A DNA stretch of 64,000 nt. Origin: Hallella mizrahii (GTDB taxonomy: Bacteria > Bacteroidota > Bacteroidia > Bacteroidales > Bacteroidaceae). The position numbers and the translations under genes are program-made. Position 1 is the first letter of the stretch. Every line of letters begins with the position of its first letter. The DNA lies in contig NZ_VUNG01000004.1 in NCBI RefSeq assembly GCF_009695775.1, positions 1-64,000 of the forward strand, written 5' to 3'. The notes beneath the pieces are model-generated. The model was not told where the DNA came from, ran no database searches, and saw only the letters and a list, made by a program, of their open reading frames with translations. This document shows, piece after piece, positions 1 through 9,419 of the stretch.

Positions 1-55
1 CAGCAAACAAAAGGAATTATACGACATTGTGTTGCAAAATGACGCTAAAAAATAA
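1..55 (+). CDS. C-terminal end of an unidentified forward gene (partial)
   Basis: A forward frame open from the window edge (first full codon at base 2) ends at a TAA at 53-55. The last residues read SKQKELYDIVLQNDAKK, a plausible charged protein C-terminus. The gene would be convergent with clpC. It is too short to identify and could be chance. Confidence 0.35.
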   Translation, partial: SKQKELYDIVLQNDAKK

Positions 56-235
56 CGCGTCTTGAGAGAACTGTATCTAACTGACCATAAAATCGGTCTT
101 GGGTGGCGCAAAATAGGAAAACAGGAAAGCCCCTGTTAAGCCAAAAGCGGCAAAACAAGGGCCAAGTTGTATAGTGTCTCAAATGGAGACTTCTTTAATA
201 AATATATGATAAAGAAATCTTTATAACTCTCTTTC

Positions 236-2779
236 CTACGACACCTTTTCAAACGACAGCTCGTTTTTCTCTTCTTTCTTATCGATGTTGATGGTGTCAC
301 CTTTCTTAACATCTCCAGAGAGAATCAACTCGCACAAGCCATCTTCAACGTATGTCTGAATGGCCCGTTTCAAGGGGCGTGCGCCGAACTGGATATCATA
401 GCCTTTAGAAGCTACGAATTCCTTTGCGGCATTTGTAAGCTGAATCATCAAGCCCTTCTCTTCAATGCGCTTATAAAGCCCAGTGAGCTCAATGTCGATG
501 ATTTTCTTGATGGAATCCAAATCGAGTTGGTCAAAGGTGATAATATCATCAAGACGATTGAGAAACTCCGGTGAGAATTGCTTGCTCAGACTCTTTTGGA
601 TTACAGAGCGGGCATATTCCTTATCTTTGTCGCTCAGATTGCCCATATTGGAGATTCCACCGGCATTGAAACCCACACCATGACTAAACTCTTTCAACTG
701 ACGTGTACCAGCATTAGAAGTCATGATGATCACCGTATTGCGGAAGTCTACCGTCCGCCCGTTGCCATCTGTGAGCCTTCCTTCGTCGAGCACTTGCAGC
801 ATCAGATTGAAGACATTGCCATGAGCTTTCTCTATCTCGTCAAGCAAAACGATGGAGTAGGGATGACGACGCACTTGCTCCGTCAGCTGTCCACCTTCCT
901 CATAGCCTACATATCCTGGAGGCGCACCGATGAGTCGGGATACATTAAAGCTCTCGGTGTATTCGCTCATATCTATACGAATGATCGAATCCTTTGACCC
1001 GAACATGTTTTCAGCCAAGCACTTTGCCAAATAGGTTTTACCGACTCCCGTTGGACCCAAGAACATAAAGGCTCCAATAGGGTGGTTGGGATCTTTGAGT
1101 CCTACTCTGTTGCGCTGGATGGCCTTCACGAGCTTCTCTATTGCTCCGTCCTGTCCAATCACACGTTTTTTCAGCTCCTGACCCATATCTCTGAGTCTTA
1201 CGGACTCGCCTTTCTCCATGCACTGCACAGGCACACCACTCATTCTTGACACCACGCCGGCTACATCTTTGTCCGTTACAATCTGACGAGACTCGGCATC
1301 ACCATTTTGCCAAGACTGCTGCAACTCATGAAGTTCTTGTTCAAGATGGGTCTGACGATCGCGGTAGACAGTAGCCAACTCGTAATTCTGACTTTTGACA
1401 GCCTGCTCCTTCTTGTCTTTGACCTCGCTGATTTCTTTCTCCTTCTCTGTGATCTCAGGTGGAACTTGAGCATGCAGCAAACGTATGTGAGCACCTACTT
1501 CATCAAGTGCGTCGATCGCCTTATCTGGGAATTCACGGTCTGTAATATAGCGCCCGGTCAGACTCACACATGATTGCAGAGCCTCATCGGTGTAGGTTAC
1601 ATGATGATGCTCCTCATATCGGTCTTTGATGTTATGGAGTATCTGTAGCGTCTGGTCGGCAGTAGTTGGTTCTACCAGTACCTTTTGGAATCTCCGCTCC
1701 AAGGCGCCATCCTTTTCGATTGTCTTACGGAATTCGTCAAGCGTAGTAGCACCTATACACTGGATCGTGCCACGAGCCAAGGCTGGCTTCATGATATTGG
1801 CAGCATCCATAGTACCAGGAGAAGATCCAGCTCCGATAATCGTATGAATCTCGTCAATAAACACAATGATATTGGGATTCTGCTCCAACTCTTTGATCAG
1901 CGCGCGAATACGCTCTTCAAATTGTCCACGATATTTGGTTCCGGCAACGATTCCAGTCATGTCCAGACTAACCAACCGCCGGTTGAAAAGCACAGGTGAT
2001 GTATGGTGCATCACGATTTGCTGTGCCAATCCCTCAACAATGGCACTTTTGCCCACTCCCGGCTCACCAATGAGTATAGGATTGTTTTTCTTGCGACGAC
2101 ATAGAATTTCTGTGACACGCTGTATTTCCTTCTCTCTGCCTACGACGGGATCAAGCTTACCTTCGGCGGCAGCACGAGTGAGATCTGTAGAGAAGTTGTC
2201 CAATACAGGAGTCTTGCCATTACCATGCTGTGCAACATCGGTTTGCGTTGACTTCATGTGACTACCTTTTATATTGTCACCCTCTTCAAAATCTTCCTCA
2301 TCTTCATCAGGAAGTCCTATTCCATCGGTTGAAGGCTTTTTCTGTAGTAATTTGGCAACTTGGTCATAGTCTACGTGATGAGCTTCGAGAACTATCTTTG
2401 CCCCATTGTCGATTTGGTCATGAAGAATGGCCAAAAGCACATGTTGGGTATCCACGATGGACGTGTGCTGAATACGAGCCTCCAAAACTGCCAGCCGTAA
2501 AATATTGCTGGCCTGTTCGTTGAGTACTATATCATTGACAACATTAGGGTTGGTAGCGCTTGATACCGCATTTGTTCTTACTCTTTGCTCCAATTCCTCT
2601 TTGACTCTGGATATGTCAACATTCAATCTGTTAAGCAAATCGATGACGATATCTTCTTTCTCCCGGAGAATTCCCAAGAGAATGTGTTCCGGACCCACCG
2701 AAGTGCTGGCCAGGCGCGTCGCCTCTTCCTGGCTAAAAGCCAGAACCTGTGAAACTTTGGGTGAAAACTGACTGGTCAT
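236..2779 (-). CDS. clpC: ATP-dependent Clp protease ATP-binding subunit ClpC
   Basis: An 847-residue class I Hsp100 unfoldase that passes proteins to the ClpP protease in the cytoplasm. Two Clp N-domain repeats fill roughly residues 1-150. They are followed by an acidic linker (about 157-167), a first AAA+ module with Walker A GEPGVGKS at 238-245 and Walker B FIDE, a UvrB/UvrC-like coiled middle region (about 440-490), and a second AAA+ module with GPTGVGKT at 575-582. The short middle region and full N-domain fit ClpC rather than ClpB. A Bacteroidota promoter lies just upstream (2818-2848). The gene follows the AddB-like gene on the same strand but has its own promoter, so it is probably transcribed alone. 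Confidence 0.95.
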   Translation of the reverse strand: MTSQFSPKVSQVLAFSQEEATRLASTSVGPEHILLGILREKEDIVIDLLNRLNVDISRVKEELEQRVRTNAVSSATNPNVVNDIVLNEQASNILRLAVLEARIQHTSIVDTQHVLLAILHDQIDNGAKIVLEAHHVDYDQVAKLLQKKPSTDGIGLPDEDEEDFEEGDNIKGSHMKSTQTDVAQHGNGKTPVLDNFSTDLTRAAAEGKLDPVVGREKEIQRVTEILCRRKKNNPILIGEPGVGKSAIVEGLAQQIVMHHTSPVLFNRRLVSLDMTGIVAGTKYRGQFEERIRALIKELEQNPNIIVFIDEIHTIIGAGSSPGTMDAANIMKPALARGTIQCIGATTLDEFRKTIEKDGALERRFQKVLVEPTTADQTLQILHNIKDRYEEHHHVTYTDEALQSCVSLTGRYITDREFPDKAIDALDEVGAHIRLLHAQVPPEITEKEKEISEVKDKKEQAVKSQNYELATVYRDRQTHLEQELHELQQSWQNGDAESRQIVTDKDVAGVVSRMSGVPVQCMEKGESVRLRDMGQELKKRVIGQDGAIEKLVKAIQRNRVGLKDPNHPIGAFMFLGPTGVGKTYLAKCLAENMFGSKDSIIRIDMSEYTESFNVSRLIGAPPGYVGYEEGGQLTEQVRRHPYSIVLLDEIEKAHGNVFNLMLQVLDEGRLTDGNGRTVDFRNTVIIMTSNAGTRQLKEFSHGVGFNAGGISNMGNLSDKDKEYARSVIQKSLSKQFSPEFLNRLDDIITFDQLDLDSIKKIIDIELTGLYKRIEEKGLMIQLTNAAKEFVASKGYDIQFGARPLKRAIQTYVEDGLCELILSGDVKKGDTINIDKKEEKNELSFEKVS

Positions 2780-2817
2780 ATTTCCTTTTTACCTTTCTTT
2801 TTCTGTTAGATACGATG

Positions 2818-2848
2818 CAAATATACTTCTTTTTGCTCTAAACTGCAA
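2818..2848 (-). promoter_or_regulatory. Bacteroidota-type promoter of clpC
   Basis: On the reverse strand a TTG (2846-2848) is followed after 20 bases by TATATTTG (2818-2825), matching the TAnnTTTG -7 box used by the Bacteroidota primary sigma factor. The clpC start codon is about 40 bases downstream. Confidence 0.65.
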
Positions 2849-2868
2849 GGACTATGCCAAAAAAAAAC

Positions 2869-5856
2869 TTATTCATGGCAAATCAGACTATAAGGGCAAT
2901 TATCGCATCGCTTTGTGTGGCTGGTTGGCGTGAAATCAATCAGCGGATTAAAGATCTCCGCCAGCAGTTGCTTCACAAGGTCAGAGAACTCTGGCCACAT
3001 CACGCTAATGTCGTCAATGATCTCGCGCTGTCCACGTCCAATGGAAAACGTCAATATAGGATTGTAGTTTTCTGCTGATGCCTGACGGATGAAGAGTAAC
3101 GCTGGAGCAACGGCTTGCTGTGTCATTTTCCCAACCTTTTTATAAGAGTTGACACCATATTTTACAACGCCTGCATATAGCATTGATTGCAAATAATAAG
3201 TGGAGTGTTTATTCTCTATATTGTCTGTATTGAAGATATCCTTGACACAGGCGGGCAGCGAGGTTAAAGGTTTACCAGTCTTGTAGTCCACAATTCTGAC
3301 GACCCACTTTCCTCCCTGATTGATTCTGTCGATGCGATCTACCTTTCCCCCGATATGTAAGCTATATTGCTGCCCGTTGACATCAAAGGACACTTTGTCA
3401 TAAAAGTTTTCTTCCAATGCCAAAATGTCAAACGGAGCACAAGCGGCATCCAAACGCAAAAGCCGTTGCAGATAAAGCTTAATCACATTTTTATTGAGCA
3501 TCTGCAATCCATTGTATTGAGGAATGAACTGATTCTCTTTGGCGTGAAAGAGTATATCACGGAAGGCCTGGTCTATGATATGGTCTAAAAAGCCCGCATC
3601 CTTAAGTGCCGCTTGAATCTTCTCCTTAGTAATAGTGGGCTGTTGCTCACTGAACTGACGGTAGATCAGCTCCGCACTGTGATGAAACAAGTCGCCAAAC
3701 ATCGTATTGTCAATCTCGTCAATATTATCTTCTTCCTGTTCTTGCAGTTGGCAGATGACATGATAGTAAAACTTCAATGGGCATCTCATATATTTGTCTA
3801 AGGCGGATGGAGAAATGCTCTTCATGGCATGAAGTACGTTCATCACCTCCGGTGTCTTATGCTTTGCCATGCACTGTCGGGGACTCTGATTTTGTCCTGC
3901 GGTCAAAGTGTAGCGTCCAATATGCTGAGAACCATAACTGTCGACCATGAGTTTCAACATAAACCGGCTCATTTCTCCTTTCTGCCCGTCATCTGTTGCA
4001 TTATTATATAACAAGGTGACATCCTGCGCTCTTTGTATCAGAGACTGGAAATAATAAGCAAAGATAGCCACTTTGTTTTCAACCGTGGTCAAGCCATAGC
4101 CAACACGGATGGAATGAGGAATGAAGGAAGCATCATTGATATTCTTTGGCAGTTTACCCTCATTACATGACAGCAAAATCACGTGGTCAAAGTCAAGGTT
4201 TCTCGTTTCCAGAACACCCATGACCTGAATGCCAATAGCAGGTTCTCCATGAAAAGGAATGGCTGTCGATTGGATCAGTTGCGACATCAGCCGCTGAAGA
4301 ACGTAAACGCTTACCAGCTGCTTTCCATTTTTTTCATCAACATGTCTATGAGTCTGACTGTCAGACTTATGAATATAGACTGACATGATTTCATCTAGCC
4401 GGTTCAACAATGTATACATTGAAAATATGGACTGATGGAGTAGGGGATCATTAATACTGCGTGTGTTCTGTCCTATGATTTTAAGCAAGTCAGTCATCCA
4501 GGACATCAGGGGCAGTATTCCGTTTCTTTCCTCTAAGGGCTGAAAAAGCAAAGACAAATTTTCGTCATATCCATCTGTCAGTTCCTTTATAGTTGGATAA
4601 TATCGGTGATTGCCATTCAACTGCGATGCTAAAGTTTTGCAGTCATCAGAAAGATATTGAGCATAAGGATGCAGCAACACCCTATTGATGTATTGCAGCT
4701 GGAAGTGTTTGCGATCGCTGGTCAATCCTTTCAGTTGTAAAGCTATAAGTGCATCGACCCAAACGCTGACCTCTGAGGCATTCAGTGGAAAGCCTGTTGT
4801 GACATTTACATTTTTAATATTGCAGGGCAAACTATGAATCACTGATGGCAAAAGATTCTCATCTGCCATGACGACAGCCGTGCGGTTGCCATCATCAATA
4901 CGGCCGTTATTAGCAAGCCATTGGCCAACATATCGAGCTTGTATTTCTTCTGTTGGTGCAGATATCAGACTGACAACCTTGTGCGTTTTCATATTGTCGA
5001 AGACTTCAGTAGAATTGATACCGATGCTGGCTAAACTCTTATTGAGTTGATTGGGAAACATATCAAGATACTGTTTGATATACTTTCCAGCATCCTCGTT
5101 GATGTAATTGACATCGTAGTCCCAGTAGAATTCTGCCTTACCTTCCATTTTCAGTCTTCTGAAAAGGTCTTGCTCTACCTTTTGCAAGAGGTTGAAGCCC
5201 ACAAAGATATAAGTCTCATATTGAAAATCTATGTATTTCTGTTCGATCACTTCCCGATAGAGCATACCCTCATAAGCCAGTCCCTGCTTCTTCAGCCTCT
5301 GATGAAGCTCGTGATAGATACTGCCGAGATGTTCCCAAATGTTTTTGAAGCGACGCTGCAAAAGAGAATCTTGCATCATCGTGTGAAAGAACACTTCCAA
5401 GCTCTGTCTTTGGGTCTCTGTCAGGAAACTGAAATCATTCATCTCTTCCCAAGCTTGCAAGTCAATGAAGAGTTTGTCGGGATCTACTTCGTTTTTGTCG
5501 ATATCATCAAAATCTGATAACATCAGCTGCCCCCAAGAATAAAAATGGTCGAGTGTTTCGTCAGAACCTGTAATATCGCAGAAAACGTTGTAAACCTGGA
5601 AAACGAGCGTAATGGGGTCTGGAACCAACAACTCACTATGTTCGCGAAATAATTCGCTGATTGTAATATATTTAGGACTCCACAATGCATGACCAACTTC
5701 TTGAAATAATTCTCGATTGAAAAAAATCGAGGCGCGCTTATTTGGAAAGACGATGGCTACCTTGTCAAGGCTTTGTCCATGTTTTGCCAAGACGTCTTTT
5801 GCTACAAAATGCAAAAAGGAAGTGTCAGATTTATGGATATCGCTCAGATGAGACAT
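2869..5856 (-). CDS. AddB-like PD-(D/E)XK nuclease/helicase subunit
   Basis: A 995-residue protein resembling the AddB subunit of AddAB double-strand-break end-resection nucleases. The C-terminal third carries the RecB-type nuclease core (IVDYKTGKP). Cysteines that could hold an AddB-type iron-sulfur cluster sit in MRCPLKFYY and in the last residues (CDNCPYSLIC). The N-terminal part has an inactivated-helicase look, as in AddB. The start is set at 5856 (MSHLSDIH): a 24-codon upstream extension would begin inside the terminator of the preceding ligase gene. A partner AddA/UvrD-type helicase is usually encoded next door, but none lies beside it here. Confidence 0.8.
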   Translation of the reverse strand: MSHLSDIHKSDTSFLHFVAKDVLAKHGQSLDKVAIVFPNKRASIFFNRELFQEVGHALWSPKYITISELFREHSELLVPDPITLVFQVYNVFCDITGSDETLDHFYSWGQLMLSDFDDIDKNEVDPDKLFIDLQAWEEMNDFSFLTETQRQSLEVFFHTMMQDSLLQRRFKNIWEHLGSIYHELHQRLKKQGLAYEGMLYREVIEQKYIDFQYETYIFVGFNLLQKVEQDLFRRLKMEGKAEFYWDYDVNYINEDAGKYIKQYLDMFPNQLNKSLASIGINSTEVFDNMKTHKVVSLISAPTEEIQARYVGQWLANNGRIDDGNRTAVVMADENLLPSVIHSLPCNIKNVNVTTGFPLNASEVSVWVDALIALQLKGLTSDRKHFQLQYINRVLLHPYAQYLSDDCKTLASQLNGNHRYYPTIKELTDGYDENLSLLFQPLEERNGILPLMSWMTDLLKIIGQNTRSINDPLLHQSIFSMYTLLNRLDEIMSVYIHKSDSQTHRHVDEKNGKQLVSVYVLQRLMSQLIQSTAIPFHGEPAIGIQVMGVLETRNLDFDHVILLSCNEGKLPKNINDASFIPHSIRVGYGLTTVENKVAIFAYYFQSLIQRAQDVTLLYNNATDDGQKGEMSRFMLKLMVDSYGSQHIGRYTLTAGQNQSPRQCMAKHKTPEVMNVLHAMKSISPSALDKYMRCPLKFYYHVICQLQEQEEDNIDEIDNTMFGDLFHHSAELIYRQFSEQQPTITKEKIQAALKDAGFLDHIIDQAFRDILFHAKENQFIPQYNGLQMLNKNVIKLYLQRLLRLDAACAPFDILALEENFYDKVSFDVNGQQYSLHIGGKVDRIDRINQGGKWVVRIVDYKTGKPLTSLPACVKDIFNTDNIENKHSTYYLQSMLYAGVVKYGVNSYKKVGKMTQQAVAPALLFIRQASAENYNPILTFSIGRGQREIIDDISVMWPEFSDLVKQLLAEIFNPLIDFTPTSHTKRCDNCPYSLICHE

Positions 5857-5884
5857 AATTGCTAAAGAATGTTTGGTGGCGAGT

Positions 5885-5924
5885 AAAAAAATATAAGGTA
5901 GCCTTCGGTGAAAGACTACCTTAT
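5885..5924 (-). terminator. Rho-independent terminator of the acyl-CoA ligase operon
   Basis: A 9-bp stem (5893-5901 with 5916-5924), extended by 3 bp past a mismatch, has a short loop and on the reverse strand is followed by a run of T. It lies directly after the stop of the 5932-7605 gene. Confidence 0.8.
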
Positions 5925-5931
5925 GCAAATA

Positions 5932-7605
5932 CTAATTATTTTTAGTGTAGAGGAAACGTTTTATTGAACGCTTTGGTGTCTTCTCAAACTCGCTGTCGTG
6001 GAGTCTGATCTCAGACAGATGACAGTAAGCGGGCAGCTCTGCATTGAGTTGCTTTCGATTTTGCTCCATGATCGTGTTGAGATCTGAATTGCTGAACCCT
6101 ATCTGCTTTGCAGCATCCAAGTCAGGGTAGACCAGTCCCACGAGTTGGTTGCCCTCCTGGATGACTACGCTCTCCAATACCATGGACATCGAGTTGAGCT
6201 TATCTTCAATCTCCTCAGGGTAGATGTTTTGACCGTTGGATCCCAACAACATGTTTTTTGAACGTCCTTTAATAAAGACATTTCCATCTGCATCCATCAA
6301 ACCTAAATCACCGGTATGGAACCATCCGTCTGTATCGATGCTGGCTTTTGTAGCCTCTTCATTTTTATAATAGCCCAACATCACATTTGGTCCTTTTGCC
6401 AAAATCTCGCCTGGGATATTGGCCGGATCCTTACTCACTACTTTCACTTGCATGTTCTTGGCCGCACGTCCGCAAGAGCCTGGGACGTAAGTCTTGTAGT
6501 CAGCATAGCAAATGATGGGGGCACATTCTGTAGCACCATAGCCCACAGTATAATGGAATCCTATGCGATGCAGAAACTTCTCCACTTCTTGGCTAAAAGC
6601 GGCTCCACCAATAATCACTTCATAAAACTCTCCGCCAAAAGCTTTTGTCACCTGGTCACAGATCTTTTCATAGACACGTTTGTTAATACCCGGCATTTTC
6701 ATCAACAGACGGAGCTTAGGATCCTGAATCTTTGGGAACACTTTCTTCTTGATAATTTTCTCTATGATCAGTGGCACAGAGATGATTATCTTAGGCTTAA
6801 TCTCAGAAAAAGCTTGTGCGATAATTGCAGGAGAAGGAATACGGGTCAGATAGAAAACATGACAGCCCGCAATGAATTCGAAAAGAAATTCAAAGGACAT
6901 CCCATACATGTGAGCCATCGGCAGAATGCTAATCACGCTATTGCCTTTCTTTACAATATCTCCTAACACGGAATAGGCAAAGTCGATATTGCTCCACAGA
7001 GCCCGATAGGGAATCATGACACCTTTTGAGAACCCGGTAGTACCACTTGTGTAGTTGATTACGGCCAATTCATCGGGAGACTGTTCCATATAATAGTGGA
7101 CATGCTCCTTGCGGAAATACTTAGGATATTTCTGTCCGAAGATCTCGTTGAGATGCTCACGTGCATAAGTCAGTTTGTCTGTACGTGAGAGTACAAGCGA
7201 ATAGTCTGGGATGTAGATGATTCCTTCCAGTGAAGGCATCTTCGTAGCATCGATCTGGGTAGCTACCACATCTCCCACAAATAAAATTTTTGCATCGGAG
7301 TGGTTGACGATGTTATGGATCTGTTCTGCTGTAAACTCATGCAAAATGGGGACAGCAATAGCACCATAGGTAAGCACGGCAAGAAAAGCTGCTGCCCAAG
7401 CAGCACTGTTTCGGCCGCAAAGTGCAATCTTGTCACCCTGCTTGACACCGGAACTTTCAAACATGATATGAAGCTTTTCTATCTTGCGGGCAACATCGTG
7501 ATACTGCAATGTTGCGCCTTTAAAGTCAGTCAGCGAGTCGAGATCCCAATGGTCTACGATGCTTTTCTGAATCATCTGATTGAAGCTGGGAATAGAGCCT
7601 GTCAT
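5932..7605 (-). CDS. AMP-binding long-chain acyl-CoA ligase (second gene of pair)
   Basis: A 557-residue member of the ANL (acyl-CoA synthetase) superfamily, expected to activate a fatty or other carboxylic acid with ATP and load it onto CoA. The phosphate-binding loop NYTSGTTGFSKGV, the GYGATE motif, the DGWFHTGDLG hinge region and KGRSKNMLLGSNGQNIYPEE are all present in order. The C-terminal catalytic lysine region (FEKTPKRSIKRFL) is intact. It lies 47 bases after a close paralogue (7653-9320) on the same strand, with a terminator after it, so the two form a bicistronic operon. The substrate cannot be read from sequence. Confidence 0.9.
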   Translation of the reverse strand: MTGSIPSFNQMIQKSIVDHWDLDSLTDFKGATLQYHDVARKIEKLHIMFESSGVKQGDKIALCGRNSAAWAAAFLAVLTYGAIAVPILHEFTAEQIHNIVNHSDAKILFVGDVVATQIDATKMPSLEGIIYIPDYSLVLSRTDKLTYAREHLNEIFGQKYPKYFRKEHVHYYMEQSPDELAVINYTSGTTGFSKGVMIPYRALWSNIDFAYSVLGDIVKKGNSVISILPMAHMYGMSFEFLFEFIAGCHVFYLTRIPSPAIIAQAFSEIKPKIIISVPLIIEKIIKKKVFPKIQDPKLRLLMKMPGINKRVYEKICDQVTKAFGGEFYEVIIGGAAFSQEVEKFLHRIGFHYTVGYGATECAPIICYADYKTYVPGSCGRAAKNMQVKVVSKDPANIPGEILAKGPNVMLGYYKNEEATKASIDTDGWFHTGDLGLMDADGNVFIKGRSKNMLLGSNGQNIYPEEIEDKLNSMSMVLESVVIQEGNQLVGLVYPDLDAAKQIGFSNSDLNTIMEQNRKQLNAELPAYCHLSEIRLHDSEFEKTPKRSIKRFLYTKNN

Positions 7606-7652
7606 ATCTTTAGATAAATAATGTATTCTTTAATTTTTTTGTATGTTAATGA

Positions 7653-9320
7653 TCAATAAACGTCTTTATAGAGATAACGCTTGATGGATTTCTTGGGAGT
7701 CTTCTCAAATTCATCGGGATACAGTTTGATCTTGCTGATCTTGCAGAAAGAAGGCAACTGTGCGTTGAGTTCCTTGCGGTTTTGCTCCATGATGTTGTTT
7801 AAGTCCGATTCTGAAAATCCCATAGATTGTACTTCGTCCATATCGGGATGCACCAGTCCCACGAGTTCTTCCCCGTGCTGAATGATCAGACTTTCATTGA
7901 CCATGGCCATAGCATTCAGCTTATCTTCAATCTCTTCAGGATAGACGTTCTGTCCGTTTGATCCAAGAAGCATGTTTTTGATGCGCCCTTTGATAAATAA
8001 ATGTCCATCTTCTGACATCGTGCCCAAATCGCCAGTATGAAACCAGCCTTCATCATCAATAACTGCCTTCGTGGCTTTTGGATTCTTATAATATCCGGTC
8101 ATCACGTTCATGCCCCGGGTAAGAATTTCGCCTGGCACGTTCAGAGGATCTTCACTGAGTATCTTGATTTCCATATGATCAACACAAGTGCCGCAAGATC
8201 CCGGTGTAAAGTCATGCCAATCTGAGTAAGTGATCATGGGACCGGTCTCTGTGGTGCCATAACCGAGCGTAATAGGGAAATGAATTGAAGTAAGGAAGTT
8301 TTCCACTTCCTTGCTCAAACTGGCACCACCGATAATAATCTCGTAGGTCTTTCCGCCCATGATGTTCATCACCATTTGTTCTACACGCTCCTTGACCAAT
8401 TTGTTTACGCCTGGAAGCTTCATCAATATGGCAACCCGAGTACTGTCAAGTGCAGGCATCACTTTCTTGCGAATGATCTTTTCCAAGATCAACGGCACTG
8501 AAACGATCAAGTCGGGATGAATATCCATGAATGCCTGCTGAATGACAGTGGGGCTGGGTAATCGAGTCAAGAAATAGAGATGATTGCCTAGACAGAACTG
8601 CAAAAGGAATTCGCACGACAGCCCATACATGTGCGCCATCGGCAAAATAGACAACACTTCGCTGTCTGGCTTCATTTTGCTGCCAATAGCCCGTGTCAGG
8701 AAATTGAGATTACTCCATAGCGAACGATATGGTAACATCACTCCTTTAGAGAAGCCCGTTGTGCCGCTGGTGTAATTGATCATAGCGGTTTCTTCGGGCA
8801 TATCGTCATGATAATGAACATGTTCCTTACGGAAAAATTTAGGATATTTGCGACCATACAACTCATTGAGATGCTCCATGGCATGGCTCAAATGCTCAGA
8901 ACGGCATGTCAGCAAGGAGTTGTCGGGCATATACACAACACCTTCAAGATTAGGCATCATTGAATAATCCAACTCTGTCGCCACTACATCGCCTACAAAG
9001 AGCAGACGCGAATCAGAATGATTGACAATGTTATAGACTTGTTCAGACTTGAACTCATGCTGTATAGGAACAGCTATCACACCATAGGTCAATGCTGCGA
9101 GGAATACGCAAGCCCACGCCGAACTGTTTCTGCCACAAAGCGCGATCTTGTCACCAGCTTTGATGCCACATTCGTCAAATACAATGTGCAGCTTCTCAAT
9201 TTTGCGGGCTACATCATGGTATTGGAGTGTGGCTCCTTTATAATCGGTGAGCGCATCTTTATCCCAATTGCTTTTGATAGTCTGCTCTATCAGAGAGTTG
9301 AAACTATATTTATTTTCCAT
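7653..9320 (-). CDS. AMP-binding long-chain acyl-CoA ligase (first gene of pair)
   Basis: A 555-residue ANL-superfamily ligase, a clear paralogue of the next gene along its whole length, with shared blocks such as GATLQYHDVARKIEKLH. It has NYTSGTTGFSKGV, GYGTTETGP, DEGWFHTGDLG and FEKTPKKSIKRYL. The start is placed at 9320 (MENKYSFN). The longer frame to 9374 would put its start inside the promoter at 9344-9378. As first gene of the operon it is next to several inverted TGCACAA motifs that may bind a regulator. The two ligases may differ in chain-length preference, which is an inference from the duplication only. Confidence 0.9.
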   Translation of the reverse strand: MENKYSFNSLIEQTIKSNWDKDALTDYKGATLQYHDVARKIEKLHIVFDECGIKAGDKIALCGRNSSAWACVFLAALTYGVIAVPIQHEFKSEQVYNIVNHSDSRLLFVGDVVATELDYSMMPNLEGVVYMPDNSLLTCRSEHLSHAMEHLNELYGRKYPKFFRKEHVHYHDDMPEETAMINYTSGTTGFSKGVMLPYRSLWSNLNFLTRAIGSKMKPDSEVLSILPMAHMYGLSCEFLLQFCLGNHLYFLTRLPSPTVIQQAFMDIHPDLIVSVPLILEKIIRKKVMPALDSTRVAILMKLPGVNKLVKERVEQMVMNIMGGKTYEIIIGGASLSKEVENFLTSIHFPITLGYGTTETGPMITYSDWHDFTPGSCGTCVDHMEIKILSEDPLNVPGEILTRGMNVMTGYYKNPKATKAVIDDEGWFHTGDLGTMSEDGHLFIKGRIKNMLLGSNGQNVYPEEIEDKLNAMAMVNESLIIQHGEELVGLVHPDMDEVQSMGFSESDLNNIMEQNRKELNAQLPSFCKISKIKLYPDEFEKTPKKSIKRYLYKDVY

Positions 9321-9343
9321 TGCACAATCTTCAAAATTTTGTG

Positions 9344-9378
9344 CAAAGGTACAACCTATAATGCACAATTCCAAAAAA
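9344..9378 (-). promoter_or_regulatory. Promoter of the acyl-CoA ligase operon with TGCACAA inverted repeats
   Basis: On the reverse strand TTTTTTG (TTG at 9372-9374) is followed after 20 bases by TACCTTTG (9344-9351). The motif TGCACAA/TTGTGCA occurs at 9321-9327, 9339-9345, 9362-9368 and, as TGTGCA, near 9381-9386. These copies overlap and flank the promoter, as operator half-sites would. Confidence 0.65.
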
Positions 9379-9419
9379 TATGTGCATTAATTTCTCCTAA
9401 TCTATCATTTTTCTAAACT

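Noticed and set aside
5857..5928. Longer N-terminus for the AddB-like protein
   Set aside because: It would start within the terminator of the preceding ligase operon and adds an unconserved stretch.
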